A DNA stretch of 34,360 nt from Bacteroidota bacterium (GCA_023251535.1 JAHEYP010000027.1:1-34360); one strand, 5' to 3'. Shown: positions 15,450 through 25,445, numbered from the stretch's first letter. A program made the numbers and translations. Notes: a model not told the origin generated them from the letters alone.

Positions 15450-16655
15450 TTAATGATTCAACTCGGCGGCAGTTTCGTCAAGGGCTTTTATCAGCAGGTA
15501 GATCGATCTGTTGAGCTCTTCTTCGGTAATTGTTAGCGGTGGAGCCATCCTAAAGCGGTCTGAGGCAAATAAAAACCAGTCGGTGATGATGCCGTTTTTA
15601 ATACAATTGGCAATAAATTTGAAATTGATGGCTTCGCTACCCAAAACACCCGATAGTAATAGCCCTTTTCCGGTGATTTTCTGCAACAAAGGGTGCTGTA
15701 GCTTTTGTCGGATGATTCCTTCAAATTTCGCTACTTTTTCTTCTAAAGGAATAGCCAGTATCACTTCCAGCGAAGCTAAAGCAGCTGCACAGCTTACAGG
15801 ATGTCCACCGAAGGTGGTGATATGTCCTAGCACCGGTTCAGCCGTTAGCGTTTGCATCACTTCTTTCTTCGCTGCAAAGGCTCCGATAGGCATTCCTCCG
15901 CCCATCCCTTTCGCCATGGTGATGATGTCGGGGATGATTCCGTGATGCTCACAGGCAAAGAGTTTTCCTGTCCTTCCAAAGCCAGTTTGTATTTCGTCGG
16001 CAATAAAGAAGGTTCCTGTTTCTTCGCAGCGTTGCTTCAGTGCTTTCAGGAATTCTCCTTCTACTTCTTCTGCGCCCGCTTCTCCGCGAATAATTTCTAC
16101 TACCACGGCGGCAGTCGTTTCATCGATGCATTCGAGTCCTCGGTAGTCACCGGGATTCAAATGATATACTTCGGGCAATAAAGGTTTAAAGGCATCGGTA
16201 AAATATTCGCTGCTCATCAAGCTCAATGCTCCCGTAGTACTTCCGTGATAGGCGTTCTTGAACGAGAATATTTTTTTTCTTCCAGTAGCTCGTCGTGCTA
16301 ACTTGATAGCTCCTTCAACTGCTTCGGCACCCGAATTCACGAAGTACACACTGTCGATATCGCCTGGTAATACTGCTGCTAGGCGAGTGGCTAGATTTAC
16401 CTGTGGACTCTGCACAAATTCGCCATACACTATTAAGTGCATATAACGATCGAGTTGTTCCTGAATCGCTTTTAGTACTTGCGGATGGCGATGTCCGACA
16501 TTGCTAACAGAAATACCACTGATAAAATCAATGTATTTCTTTCCGCTGGTGTCGGTGAGATAGATGCCTTCGGCATGATCGATCTCCAACATCATGGGCG
16601 CAAGACTCGTTTGAGCCACATGCTGCAAGAAAAGCTGACGTTGTGAAAGATGCAT
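15450..16655 (-). CDS. Class III PLP-dependent aminotransferase (ornithine/acetylornithine type)
   Basis: A 401-residue fold-type I aminotransferase. Marks are NSGAEAVEGAIKLAR (108-121) with the phosphate-binding G-A, YHGSTTGALS (136-145), ADEIQTGFGRTGK (219-231) with D220 contacting the PLP pyridine nitrogen, and TMAKGMGGGMPIG with Schiff-base K249. Length and motif set fit the ArgD/RocD/4-aminobutyrate group; exact substrate cannot be fixed, and no arginine or lysine genes are adjacent. It begins 9 bases after valS stops and is probably cotranscribed with it. The C-terminal third (SEAINFKFIANCIKNGII...FRMAPPLTITEEEL) matches the small domain of the family. Confidence 0.88.
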   Translation of the reverse strand: MHLSQRQLFLQHVAQTSLAPMMLEIDHAEGIYLTDTSGKKYIDFISGISVSNVGHRHPQVLKAIQEQLDRYMHLIVYGEFVQSPQVNLATRLAAVLPGDIDSVYFVNSGAEAVEGAIKLARRATGRKKIFSFKNAYHGSTTGALSLMSSEYFTDAFKPLLPEVYHLNPGDYRGLECIDETTAAVVVEIIRGEAGAEEVEGEFLKALKQRCEETGTFFIADEIQTGFGRTGKLFACEHHGIIPDIITMAKGMGGGMPIGAFAAKKEVMQTLTAEPVLGHITTFGGHPVSCAAALASLEVILAIPLEEKVAKFEGIIRQKLQHPLLQKITGKGLLLSGVLGSEAINFKFIANCIKNGIITDWFLFASDRFRMAPPLTITEEELNRSIYLLIKALDETAAELNH

Positions 16656-16664
16656 GACAGTATA

Positions 16665-19340
16665 TTACAATGAAGCTAATGCTTCTTGAATAGATTTTAT
16701 TTTAGACTCTGCGTCGGCTTTTTTCTTTTGTTCGGCCGCCACAACATCGGGCTTCGCATTGTTTACGAAACGCTCGTTGCTCAATTTATTCTCTACCGAC
16801 TTCAAGAATCCTTGTGTGTATTCTAATTCTTTGGTGAGTCGATCTTTTTCAGCTTCCTTGTCGATAGTTTCTGAAAGCGGAATGAAGCACTCGAACTGAT
16901 TCACCACAAAAGGAAATGCTCCGGTTGGTTTTTCAGTAATTTTCTCGAGTTTACTTAAGTTCCCTAACTTGATAATGGCTCCGCTAAAGCGATCTAACGC
17001 CGACGCATTACCGTTAATTGCATAATGTAATTCTACTTGTTCTTTCGGAGAAACGCCTTTACTCTGTCGGAAGTTACGTACTTCGGCGATAATGCCTGAA
17101 GCAATTGTGAAATCATCGAGTAAAGATTTATCGGCAGCAGCATGAGCTGGCCATTTGCTAACGATCAAATCATCGCCCTGTTTACGCTCTCTCAATAAAT
17201 GCCATAATTCTTCAGAGATGAATGGCATGAAAGGATGAACGATGGTTACGATTTTCTCGAAGAAATCGACAGTAGCTTCGTATGTTTTTACGTCGATAGG
17301 TTGTTGGTAAGCAGGTTTAATTAACTCTAAATACCAAGCGCAGAAATCGTCCCAAATCAATTTGTAAGTACTCATCAACGCATCCGACATACGGTATTTT
17401 GCGTAGTGTTCGTTGATCTCGGCAGTAGCCGCATACAAACGATGTTGGAACCACTCGATCGATGCAATATTCGCTGAAGGTTGTTCGATCGATGATGATA
17501 CTTCCCATCCTTTTACTAAACGGAAGGCATTCCAGATTTTATTCCAGAAGTTTCTTCCTTGCTCACACAATCCTTCGTCGAATAATAAATCATTTCCGGC
17601 AGGTGACGATAATAGCATTCCCACACGAACACCATCGGCACCATATTTTGTAATTAAGTCGAGTGGGTCGGGAGAGTTTCCTAGCGACTTACTCATCTTT
17701 CTTCCTTGCTTATCACGCACGATACCTGTCAAGTAAACATTCTCGAAAGGACGCTTACCGCGATATTCATATCCCGCCATGATCATACGTGCTACCCAGA
17801 AGAATAAAATTTCGGGAGCAGTAACAAGATCGTTGGTAGGGTAGTAGTAGTTGATGTCTTTGTTATTCGGGTCTTTAAATCCGTCGAATACCGATATAGG
17901 CCATAACCAAGAAGAGAACCATGTATCAAGTACATCCTCATCTTGTCGGATATCCGCAACCGTTACACTCGGATTTTTCTCTTTCATTATTGCAATTGCT
18001 TCTTCAGCAGTTTTGCAAACGGCAACATTTCCTTTGTTATCGTACCAAGCAGGAATACGTTGTCCCCACCACAGCTGACGAGAGATACACCAGTCGTGTA
18101 CATTCTCCATCCAGTGACGGTACGTATTTACGAACTTATCAGGAATCAACTTCACTTCTCCATCCATCACCGCATCGAGGGCAGGCTTTGAGAACTCTTG
18201 CATCTTCACAAACCATTGCATACTAAGCTTAGGCTCAATAACAGCATCGGTACGTTCGCTATATCCTACTTTGTTGGTATAATCTTCAATCTTCACCACA
18301 TGTCCCATGGCATCGAGATCCTTCACAATTTTTTTACGAACGATGAATCGATCTTCACCGATGTAAAATCCTGCAGCAACACTCATAGTACCATCGGGAT
18401 TGATGGTATCGATTACTTCGAGGTGATGTTTCACTCCGAGGTTATAGTCATTAATATCGTGAGCTGGCGTCACCTTTAAGCAACCTGTACCAAACTCCAT
18501 GGTGATATAATCATCGAAAATTACAGGCACCTTACGGTTCGCCATAGGGATCACCGCAAACTTCCCTTTCAGATGTTTGTAGCGAGGATCTTCGGGATGC
18601 ACGCAGATGGCAGTATCGCCGAGGATCGTCTCTGGACGAACAGTAGCGATAGTGATGAACTCGTTGTTATCGAACTTACGTTGACGGGCAGCCGCATCGT
18701 TATTATCATAAGCCTCATCGGCATCTACCAAAACATAGCGAACATAACATAACTTCGACTGAACTTCTTTGTGGATTACCTCTTCATCGCTCACTGCAGT
18801 AAGTCCCGCAGGATCCCAATTCACCATACGAGTACCGCGGTAGATATATCCTTTTTTGAATAGATCAATAAATACATCGATTACGGCTTCGCTGAGGTCA
18901 TCTTCCATGGTGAAACGTGTACGATCCCAGTCGCACGAAGCACCTAATTTTTTAAGCTGCTCGAGGATGATGCCACCATATTTCTCCTTCCACTCGAAAG
19001 CATACTTCAAGAACTCCTCACGAGTAAGATCTGATTTCTTGATTCCTTTTTCCTTCAACATAGCAACCACCTTCGCCTCGGTAGCGATAGAAGCGTGATC
19101 GGTGCCGGGTACCCAACAAGCATTTTTGCCGAGCATACGCGCGCGACGAATCATCACATCTTGGATGGTATTATTGAGCATATGTCCCATGTGCAAAACG
19201 CCCGTAACATTGGGCGGAGGGATCACAATAGTATAAGGTTCTCTCTCATCAGGGACTGAACGGAAATAACCGTTATTCATCCAATAAGGATACCATTTCG
19301 CTTCTGCTTCTGAGGGGTTGTAATTCTTAGGGATTTCCAT
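16665..19340 (-). CDS. valS: Valyl-tRNA synthetase
   Basis: An 891-residue class I aminoacyl-tRNA synthetase charging tRNA-Val. The N-terminus has [18 protein letters not shown], containing the HIGH motif as HMGH (50-53). The CP1 editing domain lies about 200-400. The catalytic domain continues with [10 protein letters not shown] and the KMSKS motif at 548-552 ([14 protein letters not shown]). After the anticodon-binding helical domain the last about 65 residues form the coiled-coil arm typical of ValS ([18 protein letters not shown] onward). All parts are present and the length is normal. It is transcribed from a -7 box at 19358-19365 and leads an operon with the downstream aminotransferase. 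Confidence 0.97.
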   Translation of the reverse strand: MEIPKNYNPSEAEAKWYPYWMNNGYFRSVPDEREPYTIVIPPPNVTGVLHMGHMLNNTIQDVMIRRARMLGKNACWVPGTDHASIATEAKVVAMLKEKGIKKSDLTREEFLKYAFEWKEKYGGIILEQLKKLGASCDWDRTRFTMEDDLSEAVIDVFIDLFKKGYIYRGTRMVNWDPAGLTAVSDEEVIHKEVQSKLCYVRYVLVDADEAYDNNDAAARQRKFDNNEFITIATVRPETILGDTAICVHPEDPRYKHLKGKFAVIPMANRKVPVIFDDYITMEFGTGCLKVTPAHDINDYNLGVKHHLEVIDTINPDGTMSVAAGFYIGEDRFIVRKKIVKDLDAMGHVVKIEDYTNKVGYSERTDAVIEPKLSMQWFVKMQEFSKPALDAVMDGEVKLIPDKFVNTYRHWMENVHDWCISRQLWWGQRIPAWYDNKGNVAVCKTAEEAIAIMKEKNPSVTVADIRQDEDVLDTWFSSWLWPISVFDGFKDPNNKDINYYYPTNDLVTAPEILFFWVARMIMAGYEYRGKRPFENVYLTGIVRDKQGRKMSKSLGNSPDPLDLITKYGADGVRVGMLLSSPAGNDLLFDEGLCEQGRNFWNKIWNAFRLVKGWEVSSSIEQPSANIASIEWFQHRLYAATAEINEHYAKYRMSDALMSTYKLIWDDFCAWYLELIKPAYQQPIDVKTYEATVDFFEKIVTIVHPFMPFISEELWHLLRERKQGDDLIVSKWPAHAAADKSLLDDFTIASGIIAEVRNFRQSKGVSPKEQVELHYAINGNASALDRFSGAIIKLGNLSKLEKITEKPTGAFPFVVNQFECFIPLSETIDKEAEKDRLTKELEYTQGFLKSVENKLSNERFVNNAKPDVVAAEQKKKADAESKIKSIQEALASL

Positions 19341-19357
19341 AATCTTAAAATAGCCTG

Positions 19358-19365
19358 CAAATATA
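19358..19365 (-). promoter_or_regulatory. -7 box of valS
   Basis: On the minus strand TATATTTG (TAnnTTTG), 17 bases before the valS ATG. No good TTTG at the usual distance; the nearest, at 19390-19393, is 24 bases away. Confidence 0.5.
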
Positions 19366-19420
19366 GCGAATGGAAGAGAGACGTAGTAGCAAAAAATGAC
19401 GGTGATTCAGGTATTTCTGC

Positions 19421-19428
19421 TATTTTTG
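19421..19428 (+). promoter_or_regulatory. -7 box of the symporter gene
   Basis: TATTTTTG seven bases before ATG 19436; the transcript would start within a few bases of the start codon. Together with 19358-19365 it makes the 95-base gap a divergent promoter region. Confidence 0.5.
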
Positions 19429-19435
19429 GGAACCT

Positions 19436-20668
19436 ATGAAGATAAATTTAACCACCCGAATATTTATCGGGATGTTGCTGGGAATACTCGTCGGACATTT
19501 TTACCGTATGTATCACCCTGATCCGGCGGACTATGAAAACTTCGCCAACAACATTCAGATCCTGAGTGATATATTCCTTCGACTCATAAAAATGATTATT
19601 GCGCCCTTGGTTTTCGCCACATTAGTAGTGGGCGTAGCTAAAGTCGGCGATTTTGGAGCTGTAGGTAGGATTGGCATCAAGACCATTTTATATTTCCAAT
19701 TCGCTACGCTATTGGCATTGGCATTAGGGTTGATATTGGTGAATTTATTCGAACCCGGACATGTAATGAGTTTGCCATTGCCACCGGCAGATGCCACATC
19801 GGGAGTAGCAAAGGCGGCGCCAACATTAAAAGAATTCATCACCCACGTTATACCGAAAAGTGTGGTAGAAGCGATGGCCAACAATGAAATATTACCATTG
19901 GTAGTATTCTCGTTATTCTTTGGTGTGGCGGCAGCGTCGATGGGAGAGAAAGCAAAATCATTAGTTCATGCATTCGATACTGTTTCGCATGTGATGTTTA
20001 AAGTTACCAATTACGTGATGCTTTTTGCTCCATTTGGGGTATTTGGAGCGATAGCGGCCGTAGTAGCGAAGCAAGGAATTGGCATCATCAGTGGGTATAT
20101 TTATTTGATTGCCTGTTTTTACTTCGGGTTAATATTCTTCGGAATAGTGATTTTGGGAAGTATCTGCTTCGCACTAAAAATTCCGTTCTTCAAATTATTG
20201 AATCATGTGAAAGAGCCTATCCTCTTAGCCTTCAGCACGGCATCGAGTGAATCGGCATTTCCGAAGACGGTAGAAGCGCTCGAAAAATACGGATGCAGCA
20301 ATCGGATTATCAGTTTTGTATTGCCATTGGGATATTCGTTTAACCTCGACGGATCAATCATGTATATGACTTTCGCAACAGTATTTATCGCGCAAGCTTA
20401 CGGGATCAATTTATCGCTTCAGCAAGAAATAACAATGATGTTGATGTTGTTAGTTACGAGCAAAGGGATGGCGGGAGTTCCGAGAGCATCGTTAGTTGTA
20501 ATAGCTGGGATGTTAAGTGCCTTTCATATCCCTGAAGGCGGATTATTACTACTCTTAGGAATCGATCAATTACTCGACATGGGACGCTCAGCAACCAATG
20601 TTATTGGAAATGCAGTAGCTACTGCGGTTGTGAGTAAGTGGGAAGGAGAATTGAATGTATCCGAATAA
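19436..20668 (+). CDS. Dicarboxylate/amino acid:cation symporter (DAACS, GltP/DctA type)
   Basis: A 410-residue secondary transporter taking up C4-dicarboxylates, glutamate or aspartate with H+ or Na+. Visible features are the N-terminal helix MKINLTTRIFIGMLLGILVGHF, the HP1 serine-rich loop in FSTASSESAFPKTVEAL, the TM7 unwound motif FVLPLGYSFNLDGSIMY (NMDGT as NLDGS), HP2 SKGMAGVPRASLVV and TM8 IDQLLDMGRSATNVIGNAVAT with the conserved D and R that bind substrate. The TM8 pattern MGRSATNV is closer to the glutamate/aspartate branch than to DctA, but substrate is not certain. The gene stands alone between a divergent promoter region and a bidirectional terminator. Confidence 0.93.
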   Translation: MKINLTTRIFIGMLLGILVGHFYRMYHPDPADYENFANNIQILSDIFLRLIKMIIAPLVFATLVVGVAKVGDFGAVGRIGIKTILYFQFATLLALALGLILVNLFEPGHVMSLPLPPADATSGVAKAAPTLKEFITHVIPKSVVEAMANNEILPLVVFSLFFGVAAASMGEKAKSLVHAFDTVSHVMFKVTNYVMLFAPFGVFGAIAAVVAKQGIGIISGYIYLIACFYFGLIFFGIVILGSICFALKIPFFKLLNHVKEPILLAFSTASSESAFPKTVEALEKYGCSNRIISFVLPLGYSFNLDGSIMYMTFATVFIAQAYGINLSLQQEITMMLMLLVTSKGMAGVPRASLVVIAGMLSAFHIPEGGLLLLLGIDQLLDMGRSATNVIGNAVATAVVSKWEGELNVSE

Positions 20669-20688
20669 AAAGAAAATCACAATAAAAC

Positions 20689-20722
20689 AAAAAAGCCCTT
20701 CCGAATAGAAAGGGCTTTTTTT
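20689..20722. terminator. Bidirectional rho-independent terminator
   Basis: AAAAAAGCCCTT (20689-20700) and AAGGGCTTTTTTT (about 20710-20722) form a GC-core stem flanked by A and T runs, so it works in both directions. It lies between the converging symporter and NlpE-like genes. Confidence 0.88.
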
Positions 20723-20739
20723 ATGGTTTGAGTAATCTT

Positions 20740-21177
20740 TTATTGGCGTCGTAAAATAGTATTTGCATCTGTAGCCATATCTTTCATGTTGGCATCGAGC
20801 AACTGAACTGCAGTGTCGCCCAAACTTTTGAAGTATTTAATGTCGCCTGTAGTAGGATTGAGTTTGTACACAACAGGAGTTCCCGTGATGTATTCAACTT
20901 TTCCGCCCGACTGAATGATGCTATCGGTTTTGCTAGTGCCCATTAAAGTTTCAGAAAGCGCATAAGAGCTATCGCTGTTTATGGTAAGCAAGGTGTTTAT
21001 GCCATTACATCCTGAGCAGGGGAGTACTCCACTGAAAATTTGTCCCGGAGTCGGTACCGTTGCCATAAGGGTAGTGTCAGTATCGATAGTATCGTACACC
21101 ACTTCAACATTTTTGCTGTTTTGGTCGCACGACGATAAGAAGCCTGCTAATAATAAGGGCAGGATAATTTTTTTCAT
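20740..21177 (-). CDS. NlpE-like lipoprotein
   Basis: About 145 residues from the ATG at 21177. The earlier in-frame ATG at 21219 would put 14 residues before the signal and is rejected. A lipoprotein signal MKKIILPLLLAGFLSS-C gives acylated Cys17. The mature part has GQIFSGVLPCSGCNGINTLLTINSDSSYAL, the Y/F-x-G-x-L-P-C-x-x-C-x-G-I block of the NlpE N-terminal domain with the CxxC pair at 54 and 57. In E. coli NlpE is an outer-membrane sensor lipoprotein that activates the Cpx envelope stress system. Whether the Bacteroidota proteins do the same is not known. It is followed by the bidirectional terminator and preceded, 77 bases upstream, by another lipoprotein gene. Confidence 0.82.
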   Translation of the reverse strand: MKKIILPLLLAGFLSSCDQNSKNVEVVYDTIDTDTTLMATVPTPGQIFSGVLPCSGCNGINTLLTINSDSSYALSETLMGTSKTDSIIQSGGKVEYITGTPVVYKLNPTTGDIKYFKSLGDTAVQLLDANMKDMATDANTILRRQ

Positions 21178-21254
21178 AAATCTTGAATGATTAGGCGACC
21201 AAGTTAAGGCGATTTTCAATACGATAAAAGAAAAAAATGCGGTTGGCCGAAAAA

Positions 21255-21737
21255 TTAATTGGTATAATAAACGCTGAAAGAGCCAGTGACATGTTTATTG
21301 CCTGTTACTCCCGTAGGATCTTTAAGTGTCACATCGAAATTTCCTTTTATCTGTTGGTTGGCATTATCGAGAGAGCTGATAGTGAGGGTTCCAGGGTTGG
21401 CATCTGTCGACTGATAAGCGAGTCCCAGTTGGCTGGTATAAAGAACAGTATTCACTGAATCGGCCAAAATATGTGTCCCCAAAGTATAATGATCGAGTTG
21501 CATAGTCAATGTTGGACCATTTAACGAAACGGCATTGATAGTCATTCCTAGAGTCTCGTCGGCAAATAATGTCGTTCCGCAATAAGAAGTCCCTGCATCG
21601 CTCCATTTAAGGTAACCGTTAGGCAAGGCGCAAACATCGATAGGAAGAATAGGTGCAATCACATCTTCGGGCTTACAACCTGAAAACAATAAAGTGCCTG
21701 CGATAGCAGAGAAAGAGATAAATTTCTTGAATGACAT
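21255..21737 (-). CDS. Small lipoprotein, DUF6252-like
   Basis: 160 residues. MSFKKFISFSAIAGTLLFSG-C is a lipoprotein signal with acylated Cys21. The mature protein is beta-rich and ends in GTLTISSLDNANQQIKGNFDVTLKD...KHVTGSFSVYYTN, the T-I-x-x-x-D...x-I-x-G-x-F-x-V pattern I associate with DUF6252 lipoproteins of Bacteroidota; this match is by eye only. Function is unknown. It starts 51 bases after the usher-like gene in the same direction with no terminator seen between, so it may be the last gene of the fiber operon or have its own promoter (no TAnnTTTG box was found). Confidence 0.68.
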   Translation of the reverse strand: MSFKKFISFSAIAGTLLFSGCKPEDVIAPILPIDVCALPNGYLKWSDAGTSYCGTTLFADETLGMTINAVSLNGPTLTMQLDHYTLGTHILADSVNTVLYTSQLGLAYQSTDANPGTLTISSLDNANQQIKGNFDVTLKDPTGVTGNKHVTGSFSVYYTN

Positions 21738-21788
21738 AACGGTAAATTGGAAAGTGAATTTAGTGAAAGGAGATGAAAGGACAAAAAA

Positions 21789-24779
21789 TTATTTTTTCTC
21801 CTCGGTAGGTTCTCCGAATTTTTTGATGTTCACCTTTCTTTTCTTCTCGATGATGTAGAAGTTGAAGTTATAACTTTCGACACCTTGAAGAGAAAGTTCA
21901 GAATTGTTTTTAAGAACTACGAACGATTTCCCTAAGATACTTTCATCCATGCTTAAGCTGAAATCGCCCGGAGGTAAATACAATACATATTCTCCGTTTT
22001 TATCGGTGATACATTGACGAACTTTTCCTGTTGAATCGGTAGCAGTAACTAAGATACGTGAGAGGTCAACAGAAGATTGTAATCCGCTGAAGCGATCTTT
22101 TTGCAAAACGATACTTCCAGTAAGTTTAATTCCTTTTACAAATGGCAACATGATTTCATCTTTCGGTCCAACCATAATTGAATCATCCACTAAAGGATAC
22201 CAACCGTTCAACTCGAACAACGACCACACTTTAATAGGGTAGATGCCTGCACCGATATTCAATAATTTACATTGACCAGCTTCGTTACTGATTACTTCGT
22301 AACTACCAACTTTAACAACGATGTTTTTTAAGATAACTTCATTTTTATCTTTCACTTTATTCCCGTTAGCATCGAGGAAAGAAGTAAAAGTGATAGTGCG
22401 GAACGATTTTTTCGACCAACTTTTAGGGACAGGAATTCCAAATTCTTTACGTACACCACAATTCATGAAAAAATTCTGCGTAACAACTTTTTTCTCTACG
22501 AAATTACTTGCGCTTTCGCCTTGGTAAGATTGAATTGTCTTATCAGTTTTGCTAACCGACATTGAATATCCTAAACCGATTTTGAATCGCCATTTTGTTG
22601 AAGTGAAATAATAAGCTTCGGGGTAAATACCTGCTGTGTGACGGTTAAATTGATTCATGTAAGAATAATTTCCCGATGTCTGAACAACGAAGCGACGGTT
22701 GCGTGGAAGAAATTGTTTGTTTACTGATAAGAAAATTGACTGAGGATATTTGAAATAACTGTAGATCTGAGAAGGATCAGTTACATATTGAGGACCGTAG
22801 TTATAACGCCCATTGAAACTGAGTGTATTTTTTTGCGCTGTCGCCGATACTTGCATTGTAAAATAATCTTTGATATCGCGGTAATCAGGTAAGCGATTAT
22901 ATCCACCACGAATCGAAATAGCTACACGAGAATTCGATTGATCAGCATTGTAACTGTAGTCGAAGCCAGCTCCACGATAAAGAATTTTCAAACTATTAAA
23001 CTCCGATTTGTTGTAGAAGATGCTCGGCATATAGCGCGAATTTTTCTTACTGAAATTGAAGAATAATTGATTGTAGTTAGCCGAATTAGTAATCGTATCT
23101 TCAATAGAAGAAACATAAATTCGTTGTTGATAGACATTCCAAGTGTTTTGCAAAAGGATACTCCAGTTTTTGCCACCTCTAAATCCCGAGCGATGCGAAA
23201 GGTTAGTAGCAGGTAATCCGTTGTTGCCGTAATTGCCTGAAAATAAGGTTCCTCGTAGAGTGGTATAGAGTTTGCTCTTGAAATAGGTTCCGGCATACCC
23301 AGCTGAAATTGAATTCCCTGTTTTTACTTCATTGGAAATTAAATTAGTATTTCTGCTGATAGAATATCCTAAACTTACTTGTTGAGTTTTTAAGAAATGA
23401 AGTGAATTAGTCATATTCACGAACGTATTCTCGCTGCTCTGAGGATGAGTTGTATGTCCCGATTGAATGGTAGTCGTTAAAAGTTTGTTCAACTTATAAC
23501 GAACAAATCCACCGAAAGCAGTTGACTTATCATCACTGTTGAAATTACTTTTCACAAAGAAAGCGCCCACCCTTAAGTTAGGTTTGATAAAATAACTTGA
23601 GCTGATACCTCTTCCAGTAATCGGAATCATATTGATACCACCAGAAATATTCCCGATTTGCACATCACCTCTTTTAGTAGTGTACGATAATCGGTAGAAT
23701 AAATTATTGGTAAGTGAGTTGTCGTATTGATAGCTCGTAAAATTCGTTTGGGTTTGGTAAGAAACAATAGCTTCGTTTGAAAGCATAGTACTTCCGCGTA
23801 AATCGAGACGAGTAACAGGTTGTATTCCTAAGATATTGTAAGTATTAACATCAGCGATTAATGGAATCGTTGCCGAGCCATAAGGGTTGATAGTAGATTC
23901 ATCCGACAAACGAATAAAATCGAGGCGTTTAGATCCCGAGAAATTTTTCGCATCGGTATTGTTCGATAAAGAAGATTGGAAGAAGAGGGTATTACGCGCT
24001 TCGTCGTTTAATGCAGATGGATTGTAATTCTCAACATCGATTCTTTTTGAACTATTGAAATCATCGTTAAGAGTCGCCGTAAAATTTAAAGTAGTGTCGG
24101 CAGTAGGATCGAGTTGAAGTTCATTGTATTCGCGATGTTGAGGATCTTCGATGGACTCATCGATTTTTATTTTATTTCCAAGTTGTTTTTTAGAAACGAG
24201 TAAGTCGATTTTTTCATTTCCTTCATTCATAACACGAATGTTGAAAGGAACGATAGAATCTTGGATTGGGAAATAAATTTTTTCGCCGTTATCGCTATCG
24301 AGTTTCCATTTAAGTTCTTTCTTTCTGTAAACTTTAAAAGAAGCGTCTGATAATAGCATTAAATCCTGGTCAACAATTAATGCTTGAATATTAACAGTAG
24401 TACCGTCTTTAGTATTGTTGTTCGGAATAATGCGAATAGGGATAATAATAGAATCACCACTATTTAACTCGTATATAGTTTCGGGAACACCGATTTTTTT
24501 CCAAGAAGAAGGGAAAACAACTTCCACAGAAAATTTGATGGTTTCTTTTTTATTATTCTTAACAGAAAGCGCGTTAGTGATAAAACGTTCAGTAGCTTTT
24601 AAGTTAACACTGTCTGTTCTGAATTTAGCAACAACAATAGCACCGAAATCGGTATTTGCTGTTTGCGCTGAAGCAATAGAAGATAAAGCTGTAAACAATA
24701 CTGTAAACAGAGAAAATGATGTGTAAAAACTACACATCTTATTTTTAATTGATGATATATGATTGCTTAAGAAAATCAT
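21789..24779 (-). CDS. Usher-like outer-membrane beta-barrel protein of a putative fiber system
   Basis: 996 residues. A signal peptide ends at about residue 39 (SSIASA-Q); ATG 24737 (residue 15) is an alternative start, but ATG 24779 overlaps the previous stop as ATGA. Residues 45-155 are Ig-like, resembling the NEW3 type (VKNNKKETIKFSV...LNSGDSIIIPIRIIP), followed by a second Ig-like domain (156-240). Residues about 300-775 alternate hydrophobic and polar residues with many Tyr/Asn/Ser and aromatic strand ends, as in an outer-membrane barrel of roughly 20 or more strands. At about 797-860 is an SdrB-like domain with DANGNKVKDKNE, and at 886-980 a carboxypeptidase-regulatory-like domain (TGKVRQCITDKNGEYVLYLPPGDF). 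N-domain + barrel + two C-terminal beta domains is the layout of chaperone-pathway ushers. I see no FimD signature, so usher is an inference; a general surface-protein barrel is the alternative. Confidence 0.6.
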   Translation of the reverse strand: MIFLSNHISSIKNKMCSFYTSFSLFTVLFTALSSIASAQTANTDFGAIVVAKFRTDSVNLKATERFITNALSVKNNKKETIKFSVEVVFPSSWKKIGVPETIYELNSGDSIIIPIRIIPNNNTKDGTTVNIQALIVDQDLMLLSDASFKVYRKKELKWKLDSDNGEKIYFPIQDSIVPFNIRVMNEGNEKIDLLVSKKQLGNKIKIDESIEDPQHREYNELQLDPTADTTLNFTATLNDDFNSSKRIDVENYNPSALNDEARNTLFFQSSLSNNTDAKNFSGSKRLDFIRLSDESTINPYGSATIPLIADVNTYNILGIQPVTRLDLRGSTMLSNEAIVSYQTQTNFTSYQYDNSLTNNLFYRLSYTTKRGDVQIGNISGGINMIPITGRGISSSYFIKPNLRVGAFFVKSNFNSDDKSTAFGGFVRYKLNKLLTTTIQSGHTTHPQSSENTFVNMTNSLHFLKTQQVSLGYSISRNTNLISNEVKTGNSISAGYAGTYFKSKLYTTLRGTLFSGNYGNNGLPATNLSHRSGFRGGKNWSILLQNTWNVYQQRIYVSSIEDTITNSANYNQLFFNFSKKNSRYMPSIFYNKSEFNSLKILYRGAGFDYSYNADQSNSRVAISIRGGYNRLPDYRDIKDYFTMQVSATAQKNTLSFNGRYNYGPQYVTDPSQIYSYFKYPQSIFLSVNKQFLPRNRRFVVQTSGNYSYMNQFNRHTAGIYPEAYYFTSTKWRFKIGLGYSMSVSKTDKTIQSYQGESASNFVEKKVVTQNFFMNCGVRKEFGIPVPKSWSKKSFRTITFTSFLDANGNKVKDKNEVILKNIVVKVGSYEVISNEAGQCKLLNIGAGIYPIKVWSLFELNGWYPLVDDSIMVGPKDEIMLPFVKGIKLTGSIVLQKDRFSGLQSSVDLSRILVTATDSTGKVRQCITDKNGEYVLYLPPGDFSLSMDESILGKSFVVLKNNSELSLQGVESYNFNFYIIEKKRKVNIKKFGEPTEEKK

Positions 24780-25432
24780 GATTGTTCAACTAAGCAAAAA
24801 TGTAAAACCACTTGGTAGTATCCCGGTGTAAAATTTAATCCCGGCACAATGCGATAGTCCACCATGAAAGTGTACTCGCTCGGTTCTGTTAAATAGCTTC
24901 CTGCAGAGTTAACGTTAGTAGTGCAAGATCCTGCAGGGATAAGAGTTGCATCATTAATAATGTCAATGTAAGCGCCATTGATAGCCGCAAAATTTTGGTA
25001 GATACCGCTGTTTATCGGAGTGCCGCAGCCGTTATATACTTTTAATGCTAATAAATCGAGGGTAGGAGTGTTTGTTCCTGTTCCGTAGTTGCTGAGTGTT
25101 TCCCAGTCATTAACATCTGATCCTGACGAAGGATTATTTTCAATATACACTCTCAATGTCCATTTGCATGAAGCATTGTTAGGTAAAACTTTTAAACGTA
25201 AAGTAGTAGTTCCGCTCTGAGTTATTCCACCGCTGTATTTCGAGAAACTATCGAAAACAAAGTCAACGTTCCCATTGCCTGATTGAATCAGTTCACTGGA
25301 AGGAACAGCTTGACAATTCGCCGTAGTTGGCGAACCGCATTGAGCTTTAACTTCTAAACAATTTAAAAAGGTAAATATTAAGGTAAATTGTAATAGAAGA
25401 AAAGAAAAGGTTTGGTTGGGGGTTGGTTTCAT
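24776..25432 (-). CDS. Secreted cysteine-rich fiber-subunit-like protein (putative minor subunit or adapter)
   Basis: 218 residues with a signal peptide ending about residue 30 (LEVKA-Q). Related to the neighbour at 25491: both have VDFVFD (57-62 here), Y-x-GGIT-x-x-G-x-T-x-L (66-78), G-S-YLT and DYRIVPGL near the end, and both finish in a short beta strand (PGYYQVVLHFCLVEQS). It has six cysteines in the mature part (two close to the N-terminus, four later), whereas the neighbour has none. The VDF opening and the final P-G-x-Y strand recall spore-coat-U/archaic pilus subunits, though only distantly. It lies after an attenuator-like hairpin and overlaps the usher-like gene by 4 bases (ATGA), suggesting coupled translation. 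A role as tip or linker subunit is inferred; no adhesin domain is recognisable. Confidence 0.6.
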   Translation of the reverse strand: MKPTPNQTFSFLLLQFTLIFTFLNCLEVKAQCGSPTTANCQAVPSSELIQSGNGNVDFVFDSFSKYSGGITQSGTTTLRLKVLPNNASCKWTLRVYIENNPSSGSDVNDWETLSNYGTGTNTPTLDLLALKVYNGCGTPINSGIYQNFAAINGAYIDIINDATLIPAGSCTTNVNSAGSYLTEPSEYTFMVDYRIVPGLNFTPGYYQVVLHFCLVEQS

Positions 25433-25445
25433 TGTGGTTTTAGGT

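Noticed and set aside
17413-19098. Several plus-strand frames of 60-107 residues opposite valS
   Set aside because: They are antisense shadows of a fully conserved valS and have no domain or starting signal.
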